A stretch of 64,000 nt of DNA from Clusia tigrina (taxonomy: Eukaryota > Arthropoda > Insecta > Diptera > Clusiidae), in NCBI GenBank assembly GCA_920105625.2, contig OV050031.1, positions 127,814,275 through 127,878,274 on the forward strand. The letters are read 5' to 3'. The position numbers and the translations under genes were made by a program. Below the pieces are notes generated by a model that searched no databases, was not told the origin of the DNA, and saw only the letters and a program-made list of their open reading frames with translations. Position 1 is the first letter of the stretch. Every line of letters starts with the position of its first letter. Of this stretch, positions 51,258 through 61,818 are shown in pieces.

Positions 51258-54200
51258 TTACCAACCTTTAATATTATTGCAATGCTCTTGGGTATACAAT
51301 GTTCTTGGTAGTGCTATTTGGCGCATATATATAAATAAAGCGTCAGGTTTTCCTACACGGGAGCATGCAACATATAATTGGCCATGAGAAAAACAGGGAT
51401 TCTCCAAATTTAAACCACATATTTGAAGTGATTGACCTTGGGATTTATTAATGGTTATCGCAAAGGCCAGTTTAATGGGAAATTGAAGCCTTTTGAATTC
51501 AAAAGGCACATCTGTGGGAATCATCGGTATACGTGGCAATAGCACATCTTCTCCTTTGAATTTTCCAGTCAATATTGTGGATTCAATGACATTATTTAAC
51601 AATTTTTTGACTGCCAATCTGGTACCATTGCAAAGACGTGGAGGATCAATATTTCTAAGAAGAATGATAGGAACGCCAATCTTCAAATTTAAAATGTGTG
51701 GTGGCAATCCAGGTAAATCAAGCGAATTCAAGAATTCAGTTGGATAATGTATTGCCTCGTCTTGATTCATAACAGTATCTATCGATTTATAAGTTTTTGT
51801 TTCACCTGGTAACGCGTCTTGAATGCAGTTATTAATATCATTTACATCCGCGTTTTTTGCAGCCAGTATTGCACGTTCGCTTAACCATTGGTGACATTTG
51901 TAATTTTTTGCTAAATCTGGAAATACGCATTGAATTAATTTTTCTTTTGACTGTGCGGTTCTGTAAAAATCAGAGGGTAATTTAATGCATCCCGTCGATT
52001 CATCAACTGCAATCTTTCCATTTCCGACATCTAGTAGTTGTTGCGCAAAACGTTCTGCAGAAGCATTGGTTTGTAACTGAACACGCATGTTTGTACTTAA
52101 ATTAAATTTAATGACGTGTCTCCATAAATTGGAAGCCTTTAAACAGGCATTCAATTCATCAGCAGGTGTCGAACGGGGTATTACTGGCAACGTTTGTCGA
52201 AAATCGCCTGCCAATACTAATAGAGCTCCACCGAAAGGGGTTTCGTTACCTCGTAGATCTTGCAACGTGCGATCTAATGCTTCCAACGATTTTTTATTTG
52301 CCATTGTGCATTCGTCCCATACAATTATCTTGCACTGCTGTAGCACTTTGCCCATTCCTGAGGTTTTTGAAATATTACATGTTGGTGTTTCAATGTAATG
52401 AATATTTAATGGCAATTTAAGTGCTGAATGTGCCGTCCGGCCGCCATCCAATAGTGTTGCCGCGATTCCTGACGATGCAATTGCCAATGCAATACCATTT
52501 TGTGATCGTATGGTGGCTAATATTAATGATATTAAAAATGTTTTTCCTGTGCCTCCCGGTGCATCCAAGAAAAACATTCCTCCACTTTGATCATTAACTG
52601 CTCGCATTATCGTGTCATAAAATTTCTTTTGTTGCTCCAATAATTTTGAAACATTTGTTTCTACATATTGGTTCAGATCATTGATGTCAAATCGTTGTTC
52701 ACGCTGTAATTCGCTATCAATTATGGTATTTATGGATCGATCAGGTGACGTTATTCCGAGTTGTGATAATGGTTTATTAACGATTGCCAAACATTTGTCT
52801 TCGATCAAAATCAATGCTTCGTTATATATTTCACGCGAGAATTGCAATTCTTCGTTTAAACAATTTCTACGTAGTCGGTGCAGAATATCATCGGCCATAT
52901 AATCCTTGTATTTTTCCCATAACTCCATTGGATTCGATGGTAAACATGTACATAATATAATTGCAAATAAATTACGTATTTGACTTGGAGGAGCCGAAAT
53001 CGATGCGTCAGCCAGTGAACTATCCCAGTGTGAATCATTTTCCAGTAAATTTAATTTTTGGCATGCTTCTTGAAATGTTTCGCATAAATGGCCGTTAACT
53101 GTTTTTAAGCTTTGAAACGATGTTGGTCCGCGAATGTTAACTAACAATAAACGCAAATAAAAACATTCTGCATGATTTGGGTGTACTGTATATAATCTTC
53201 CCAACGCATCTGTTGCAAATAAATTCTGGTGACCTTCAACTGCTTTTCCTAGTTTTCTCCGCATAAATTTTTTGCTCGATGCATTCCAAGTAAAGTATTT
53301 GGGTATTTCGGAATATAACAATGTTTTGGCAAATGTGTCAGTTTGGCATAGAGAAAAAAATGCAGTTAATGTTGTTGCTGGGGGAATTAATGCTCTTTCA
53401 CGAATATTTTGTTCAGTAAAATAAACACGTTGCCCGTTATGAAGATGCACTGCTAAATGCACTACTGTTGGATAACGTTCGTGTATTGCAAATGAAAAAA
53501 TACGCCACACGGCTTCGTTGCTACTGATATATCGCCCCATTTGATACTGATGGATTTCGTCCATAGACCTCAGATCTGATACTTCAAATACAGCCATATC
53601 ACTTCCTTTGTGGATATATTTACATATATATTTAATTGATTTGACTGAATTGCAATATTCAACGTTTATGTGAGCTTTAAATGTTTTGCTTAGTAGTGGC
53701 GAATATGGCACTACCCAACGATTGTCAACTTCAATGTTTTCATTTCGAACTTTTAAAATTATCGATTTACCACCTTGATCGGTTGAACGACGTCGATATT
53801 GTGGATAACCATCAGTGCCAGTAATAGTTTCGGGAAGCAATGCTCTGGGATAACGTTTTGTACATTTTCCATCTGCCATACACGGCGAATTCATGTTGTG
53901 GGCTCCACATGGACCATGTATCATGTTTTTGATTATTACTTGAAATAATTCTGGATCGGCAGTTGTATCGGGAATTTCCGCTGAAATGACATGATCAATC
54001 TCATCGGGAGTTATTTTGGTGACCAGCCAAATCAAAATATGGGCATGAGGTAATCCTCTTTTCTGCCATTCAACGGAATACATCCAACAACGTGTCTCTC
54101 CGAATACTTGATGTTTAGTTATAAAATCCATTAACGATTTTAATTTCAGTTTAAAAACCCGTGCAGTAATATCATGTCGATCAACTGTCGATTGTCCGGG

Positions 54201-55451
54201 AAATAGGTGTTCCTTGATCTCAATCCATGTGGGATTACACGTAAATGTAATAAACAAATCAGGACGTCCGTATTGCCGAACGTACGCTATCGCATCTTGT
54301 GCGTATTCCTGCATGTGGCGTGGGCTGCCTGCATATGTTGCTGGTAATATTGTAACTCTGCCATAGTCACTTGCATTGTAGTCATTGTTTACTGCATCAC
54401 GCAAATGTATATACTCTTCAGATCGTAGTTTCTTTTGATTCATGCGAATATACAACAATCGTTCCGATTCAATCTTGGCATACATGTCAACGATGTACTG
54501 ATGAAATAATTGGCGACATTTTAAAATGTGATTTTCTTCGTCTTCACGAATCATCAAACGATATGAATAGTAATTCATAGCACTGACTTTTTTGTTTGTT
54601 TCTTCACCATTTTGTGGATTTATCATTTTTAAGTTAAAATGATACCCATCTTCACCCTTCCAAAATATTATTGGATATTGCAAAGCATCGTATGATCTAT
54701 GAGTTTCTGCCACACGTATTAGACGATCGTTTCGAAGTTGTAGTACGATGTCGCGTGATTCAAATTGTTCGCCAACAATTATGATAGCCACTTCATCGAT
54801 AGTTGGAGCATTAAATCTTCGAGCGTGTTGCCCAATAGGAGTTTTATCCGCTCGAATCACGATTTGATGACTATCGGATGGCATGCGGTCAGTAGCTGTT
54901 TTGAACAATGTAATTAATTCGTTGTGCTGATGGAAAAAATTTTGCAATGATTCTAGTATTTCCTTTTTAGCGGCTTTGTAAATCGCACAACGTTGATGTA
55001 GTTGGTCATTTGAATTTCCAATAAAATAAATTTGCAAAAACTTGTGCTCAGCATCCGGTAACGGTAACAAAGAACCTGCTTTATGGTAGACTTGACCTTG
55101 AATCTTAAATGTTGGCATGTAGGTGTCATTTATTATATTTGTCGCACCAAACGACGTCATTTGAAAACATGTATTATAATTTCGTATATGGGCCAAAAAA
55201 TGCTTCGATAATGCTGTAGTACCTGCAACTAATGAAAGCAATGGCTCAGGTGGTGTAGTCAAAAATGGCAATTTGACTTTGCCATTCAAACAACAAATTC
55301 CTGGCGCTTCATTTTTAAACTTCAATGCTTTACAGTTTGTGCAAACTTTATTCATATGACCAACAGCGACGACTGAATGCAAGCTGTAATTAATGTTTGG
55401 GTCATATTGAAATGCAATGCGGTTAAGTGTTCCCCGTTGAATAATTTGCAT
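51258..55451 (-). CDS. Helitron A Rep-helicase (HUH nickase + Pif1-type helicase), 1397 codons
   Basis: This protein would nick, replicate and move the Helitron by rolling circle. Visible motifs: a Cys-rich zinc-finger-like start (CTNCKALKFKNEAPGICC, about residues 37-55), HUH GLPHAHILIWL (about 467), a Cys cluster CGAHNMNSPC (about 528), and the two-tyrosine YICKYIHKGSD (about 605). The helicase has Walker A DAPGGTGKTFL (about 963), Walker B VWDECTM (about 1046) and INKSQGQS with LYVACSRVG near the C-terminus (about 1340-1365). All catalytic residues I can check are intact. In-frame sequence upstream (55691-55473, starting MPPKRQNIGR) is separated by one TAG at 55470-55472, so the annotated start here is only the first Met after that stop. 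Read through, the protein would be about 1477 residues, normal for Helitrons. It is either recently disabled or uses a downstream start. Confidence 0.9.
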   Translation of the reverse strand: MQIIQRGTLNRIAFQYDPNINYSLHSVVAVGHMNKVCTNCKALKFKNEAPGICCLNGKVKLPFLTTPPEPLLSLVAGTTALSKHFLAHIRNYNTCFQMTSFGATNIINDTYMPTFKIQGQVYHKAGSLLPLPDAEHKFLQIYFIGNSNDQLHQRCAIYKAAKKEILESLQNFFHQHNELITLFKTATDRMPSDSHQIVIRADKTPIGQHARRFNAPTIDEVAIIIVGEQFESRDIVLQLRNDRLIRVAETHRSYDALQYPIIFWKGEDGYHFNLKMINPQNGEETNKKVSAMNYYSYRLMIREDEENHILKCRQLFHQYIVDMYAKIESERLLYIRMNQKKLRSEEYIHLRDAVNNDYNASDYGRVTILPATYAGSPRHMQEYAQDAIAYVRQYGRPDLFITFTCNPTWIEIKEHLFPGQSTVDRHDITARVFKLKLKSLMDFITKHQVFGETRCWMYSVEWQKRGLPHAHILIWLVTKITPDEIDHVISAEIPDTTADPELFQVIIKNMIHGPCGAHNMNSPCMADGKCTKRYPRALLPETITGTDGYPQYRRRSTDQGGKSIILKVRNENIEVDNRWVVPYSPLLSKTFKAHINVEYCNSVKSIKYICKYIHKGSDMAVFEVSDLRSMDEIHQYQMGRYISSNEAVWRIFSFAIHERYPTVVHLAVHLHNGQRVYFTEQNIRERALIPPATTLTAFFSLCQTDTFAKTLLYSEIPKYFTWNASSKKFMRRKLGKAVEGHQNLFATDALGRLYTVHPNHAECFYLRLLLVNIRGPTSFQSLKTVNGHLCETFQEACQKLNLLENDSHWDSSLADASISAPPSQIRNLFAIILCTCLPSNPMELWEKYKDYMADDILHRLRRNCLNEELQFSREIYNEALILIEDKCLAIVNKPLSQLGITSPDRSINTIIDSELQREQRFDINDLNQYVETNVSKLLEQQKKFYDTIMRAVNDQSGGMFFLDAPGGTGKTFLISLILATIRSQNGIALAIASSGIAATLLDGGRTAHSALKLPLNIHYIETPTCNISKTSGMGKVLQQCKIIVWDECTMANKKSLEALDRTLQDLRGNETPFGGALLVLAGDFRQTLPVIPRSTPADELNACLKASNLWRHVIKFNLSTNMRVQLQTNASAERFAQQLLDVGNGKIAVDESTGCIKLPSDFYRTAQSKEKLIQCVFPDLAKNYKCHQWLSERAILAAKNADVNDINNCIQDALPGETKTYKSIDTVMNQDEAIHYPTEFLNSLDLPGLPPHILNLKIGVPIILLRNIDPPRLCNGTRLAVKKLLNNVIESTILTGKFKGEDVLLPRIPMIPTDVPFEFKRLQFPIKLAFAITINKSQGQSLQICGLNLENPCFSHGQLYVACSRVGKPDALFIYMRQIALPRTLYTQEHCNNIKGW

Positions 55452-55469
55452 GGGTAATTCATGATGTTC

Positions 55470-55691
55470 CTAGAGTTCATTACGATCAGCATTTAAAAAA
55501 TATTTTCGTAGTTTTCTAATTCTTACCCGAGTTGCATTACTTTGTGATTGGTGTTGTTGTGATGAACTTTCGGCATTTGGTACAATTCTTTGCCTTGATG
55601 CTTCTTCCCCTTCATTTCTCCTTTGGACACTAACTCTATTGCGTCTGGCACTATTTGTGTAGCGGCCAATGTTTTGTCGTTTTGGTGGCAT
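55470..55691 (-). pseudogene. N-terminal piece of Helitron A Rep, before the TAG
   Basis: The frame starts ATG at 55691 (MPPKRQNIGRYTNSARR), matching the MPPKRQAIGR start of Helitron B. The earlier in-frame ATG at 55718 lies in sequence unlike B. The piece is basic and ends NADRNEL before TAG (55470-55472). The main frame follows in the same register after six further codons. Confidence 0.8.
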
Positions 55692-56665
55692 TTTTATACG
55701 GTTATTTTCACACAGCAATTATTATACAACCTAATATAATATTTCTCACATATTAAATCGAGAATAATCAAAACTATTTCAAAAGTTATACGTACACAAT
55801 TTTGGAAGATTAAATTCACTTTATTTTTAAAATGTAAAAATTTATTTGTTAATTCGTAAATCTTAAGTGAACGATGTGAAACAGCTGCACAATACATGGA
55901 TGTATTCCAATCTTAAATCATGTCTGCAAATCTTTAGCTTAAGTGAAACCGTTTTTGAACACCCCTGACACCAATTTAAACTTTCAGTAGTAGTAGCTTA
56001 ATTGGTTGGTGTCTATGCTATATGTTCATTGCATGTTCTTTCAGAAATGTCTAACTTTATTATTTTCAAATTTAACATTAAAATGTTAATGTTTGTCTCA
56101 CATGTTAAGTGTCTTATTCAACATAAGGTCTGTGCTCTGCTATCTTTTAAAAAGAAACAATTTTCATAAGAACTACTTTACATACATACATCACTCTAGA
56201 CGTCAATGTATCAACAATAACAACAACAGTAAAACACCCGAACGCCCCAACCCGCTTGCAAACAATTAGCTTTAAAGCCCCTTCCCTTAACACAACACTC
56301 TTTATGCAGAATATAATGAAGTGTGTGTGAGAGAGAGCATCAAAAAAATCACCATGCCAAATGCTCTCAATCTCATAGTTGCTTGATCTCACATTCACAT
56401 GTACATGGCTCTATTATAAGCATACACTAAGAAAATGTTAAAATTCACATGTACATGTCTCTATAAACACACACTAAGGCAATGTTCAATAGTTTAAACA
56501 AACTTAAAATTAATTAATAAAATATTAACGAATTGATTTAAAACAGACACAGAAACATTCCTCCAATATTGAAGAACATTCTGTGAAAATTTCAGGCTAA
56601 TCGGTACAGTAGTTTTTGTGTGCATAGAACTCGAAAACATTGAACCTTTCTTTTATATATATAGA

Positions 56666-57909
56666 TTAGTAAAAAAAGAAAAAATTGGTGTATAAAATTA
56701 ATAAATAATAATATGTATTTATCTAACTTATTGTTTTATCCCCAAAAAAGCCACCATCGAATTGCACAGCAAAACTTCATGGCTGCACCAGCAGAAGACT
56801 AAAAGTTATTTTTTGCGGAATGTTATGTACAGAATTATAGAAATTTTAGTTAGCTCCAAAACAAAAATAGTATGAGTGTCAATGGTTTGCTCGTTGGTCT
56901 ATAGATATTGTGGCTTAGGGTTCGAGCCCCAGCAAAATGCTATGTTTCATCGGGTTTTTTTTATAATTATAATCATTTTTATAAATAGTAGTAAATGTAT
57001 TTTACTATTTTCCATAAATTTACCAGTATTATATCATTTTACTGGACCAAAACTAGAGCAGAATTATTTCATGCCTGTTATAGAAGATGCAGTATTATGA
57101 AATTCAACCTTGACAAATCATATACATCCATACATGCATATGAATGTACATATGTAGGCACATATTTGTCTTCTGATCATTTGTCAGGTAGCGAATTGTG
57201 CCATAGAAAGAATGGAATGAAATGAAAATAAAAGCGTAATTTCTCGCATAGGAGTTTTTGTTCTATGATGTGCGGTGTGGCTAATTTAAATATAAAGTGA
57301 AGCAGAATTAGAATTCAATTTGTCATGAAATTTTGGATATGTCAATATTTTCAGTATGGACAAATATCAGCACAATTTACTCTTTCGATCTTATATTTAA
57401 TATTTTCGCGTTAGCAACATGTGATCAAACATATTTTGAGTGTATCCGAAGAAAGAATAAGTATGCACAAGAAACCAATTTTGATAAAATTAGTGTTAAT
57501 ATTTTAATATTCATATGTTCGTCTGTTGCCTATTGCATCAGAAAATTGATCTAAATAATTTTTAGATTAAAGGTACAGTCAACATAATCATGGTTTTAAA
57601 GGTTTTTTTTTACTAAATTTGTTTTTGTAACGAGTTCAAGGTTTTTTTTTACTTTGTCGGATCAGCTTGAAATACTATAAACACATTCTATTAAAAATTA
57701 AAGCACTCGTACGCACATGAATATGTACATATGTATGTACATATGTATCTATGAACACTGATTCTCCGCATTTACATAGTATATGATGTTCATGTTTGAA
57801 GTAAATTTTATGAACTTCAATATCTAGTATTAAATGCATATGTTCTTGTTATACATTGATTTACAAAGTTTTGTAAATAAAACCGTACATAATGCAATAA
57901 CCTATATAC
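56666..57909 (-). repeat. Repeat R copy 2, second segment
   Basis: It matches R copy 1 from about 21301 to 22179 reversed, with one extra block at about 56800-57110. The minus-strand A at 56666 is the 5' flank of Helitron A. The solo LTR lies on the other side. Confidence 0.88.
56800..57110 (+). other. SINE-like block inside R copy 2
   Basis: R copy 1 lacks this segment. It holds 'tttgctcgttggtctatag' and a B-box-like 'gggttcgagcccc' at 56918-56930, then a T-run at 56954. A tRNA-derived origin is likely. The ends and a target duplication were not resolved. Confidence 0.4.
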
Positions 57910-58120
57910 TGTGACGACGGAAAATACTACAATTATTTTCGCACACAGAATTCATACACAGCATGCAACATGCCACAGCCTAACAGAAAGTAACCACCTC
58001 CCATGCTAAATGCGACAACAAAGACAGCATACAAGTATAACAAAACATTTACGCACAGACGATCTGACCAATAAGCCTTAAGGTTTTAATGTACTCAGAA
58101 ACGTAAAGTGTTATACTGAA

Positions 58121-58710
58121 CACTACAGCGACCAAAGGCGGAACACGGATAAAAACGAGAGAGAAACACACACAAGCATTCAGCAGGCGGAGTACAAATA
58201 AATATTTATAACAACAACAAAAACAACAGTACAGCGACCGAAGGCGGAACACGGAGAAACAGAAACACGCCAACCGACCTCAAGCACAAGGCATTCAGCA
58301 GGCGGAGTACAAATAAATATTTATAATAACAACAACAGCGGTTCAACGATCGAAGGCGGAACACAGAGAAACACGAAAGAGCACCACACACACGCTAACC
58401 GATCGCACACGCAAAGCAGTAAGCAGGCAGAGTGCAAACCAATCTCTGCAACAACAAAAACACTACAGCGAATGAAGGCGGAGCACGAATGACAACGAGA
58501 GCGCACCACACATACGCGAGCCGATCGTATACACAGAGCAGTAAGCAGGCGGAGTGCGAACAAATATTTCAACAACAACAACACTATAGCGACCGAGGGC
58601 GAAACACAGAAGAAAACAAGAGCGCACCACACACACGCTAACCGATCGCAAACGCAAAGCTGTAAACAGGCAGAGTACGAAGAAATGTTTCTACAACAAC
58701 ACGACAACTA
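58121..58710 (+). repeat. Minisatellite 1 in the solo LTR (about 105-120 bp, five units)
   Basis: Units begin near 58123, 58230, 58340, 58467 and 58583 and share 'gcgaccgaaggcggaacac', 'cgctaaccgatcgca' and 'agcaggcggagtacaaa' blocks with drift between units. Confidence 0.82.
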
Positions 58711-58989
58711 ACAGCAGCGATCAGGCCACACTACTGCAAGCAACAACTATGCTGGACAACTAGAGGTATTACAACAAGGTGGTTAACCAGCAGAGGTTGA
58801 AGGTGGCCTAAGGACATCTGGACCACAATGACAACAAACACTGTTCCCAGGACAAGCTTCGCTATATAAGCGGAGTGAACCAGACAGAGGGTTTCTTTGA
58901 TCCAGCATCGTTCAGCAAGTACACAACGCACCAAGCTCCTACAGACGCACCAAGCTTCGTAGTTATTTTGACTATTAACAATAAATAAA

Positions 58990-59335
58990 ACGCAGACAGA
59001 GCCAGGAGTTTTTGGTTTTGACCGACTCTCCCTGGGACACATACGCAAAACAGACAGAGCCAGGAGTTTATGGATTTGACCGACTCTCCCTGGGACACAT
59101 ACGCAAAACAGACAGAGCCAGGAGTTTATGGTTTTGACCGACTCTCCCTGGGACACATACGCAACGCAGACAGAGCCAGGATTTTATGGTATTGACCGAC
59201 TCTCCCTGGGACACATACGCAACGCAGACAAAGCCAGGAGTTTATGGTTTTGACCGACTCTCCCTGGGACACATACGCGACGCAGACAGAGCCAGGAGTT
59301 TATAGTTTTGACCGACTCTCCCTGGGACACTAGTA
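58990..59335 (+). repeat. Minisatellite 2 in the solo LTR (58 bp, six units)
   Basis: The 'gccaggagttt' block recurs at 59001, 59059, 59117, 59175, 59233 and 59291, an exact 58-bp period. Each unit also holds 'gaccgactctccctgggaca'. Confidence 0.92.
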
Positions 59336-59528
59336 CAAACCACGGACACTACCACGAGCACACAGAGTAGGGTAGTAATTAAATATAATGTTATATACGT
59401 ATAGGAAATAAGTAGTACTTTTGAAAATAAATAAAAACACTTATTAAAACTAATACAACTGCAATAAATTTCTGTAAGCGAACGTGGAACCCGCTGAGTT
59501 TTTACCCCAGCGAAAACGAGCCGTTACA

Positions 59529-61568
<2,040 letters not shown>

Positions 61569-61572
<4 letters not shown>

Positions 61573-61777
61573 CAGAGGAATAAAAACACGATACGTCTGC
61601 TCAGTTCAATCGTTTTATTGAGAGTAAAATAATACAAAAGGAAAAAGAAAGACAATGGTAAAAATAATACAATGTTAGAAATAATGAAGGGACAACATAA
61701 AACATAGTTGGAATTATGTGCATTGATGTACAGAGTTGTATTTATAAAAATTCAATAGTGGTATTCACTTTCCAATA
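61569..61777 (-). repeat. copia-type 3' LTR
   Basis: On the minus strand it begins TATTGGAAAGTG right after the purine tract GGAGGAG. Copia LTRs usually begin TGTTGG, so the second base is changed. It contains 'tataaatacaactctg' and an AATAAA (near 61613) and runs into the TA tract, where its last bases are lost. The length seen is about 209 bp. The 5' LTR lies outside the window. Confidence 0.72.
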
Positions 61778-61818
61778 CTCCTCCTAAATGCATATATTTT
61801 CTTTAATTCAAATCAACT

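Larger units (their letters stand above)
51004..56665 (-). mobile_element. Helitron A, full length, near-intact
   Basis: On the minus strand it starts TCTATATATATAA at 56665, preceded by A (56666). It ends GCCGGGTATGCTAG at 51004, followed directly by the T of Helitron B. Length is 5662 bp. It contains one long Rep-helicase frame (55691-51258) with a single in-frame TAG, a non-coding leader of about 970 bp and a 3' hairpin. Confidence 0.93.
57910..59528 (+). mobile_element. Solo LTR-like element with two internal minisatellites
   Basis: The 1619-bp insertion starts TGTGACG and ends CGTTACA (inverted with one mismatch, TG...CA) and is flanked by 'atac' and 'gtac', a probable 4-bp duplication with one change. 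R copy 1 has no such sequence at 21301. It contains a TATA box (ctatataag at 58862) and an AATAAA near 58979, as in an LTR. No coding genes or primer-binding site flank it, so I call it a solo LTR of an unidentified, probably Ty3/gypsy-type, retrotransposon. The orientation is taken from the TATA and polyA order. Confidence 0.68.

Noticed and set aside
56147..56398. 83-codon frame in the leader of Helitron A as a second Helitron gene
   Set aside because: It has no similarity to known Helitron accessory proteins (such as RPA-like) and no counterpart in Helitron B.
58049..59156. Overlapping 60-141 codon frames on the minus strand rich in Cys, Val and Leu
   Set aside because: They follow the minisatellite units, have no recognised domain and are antisense to the TATA/polyA orientation.
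58990..59335. Six regular 58-bp units as a CRISPR array
   Set aside because: The units are contiguous tandem repeats with no unique spacers and lie inside an LTR-like insertion in an insect genome.
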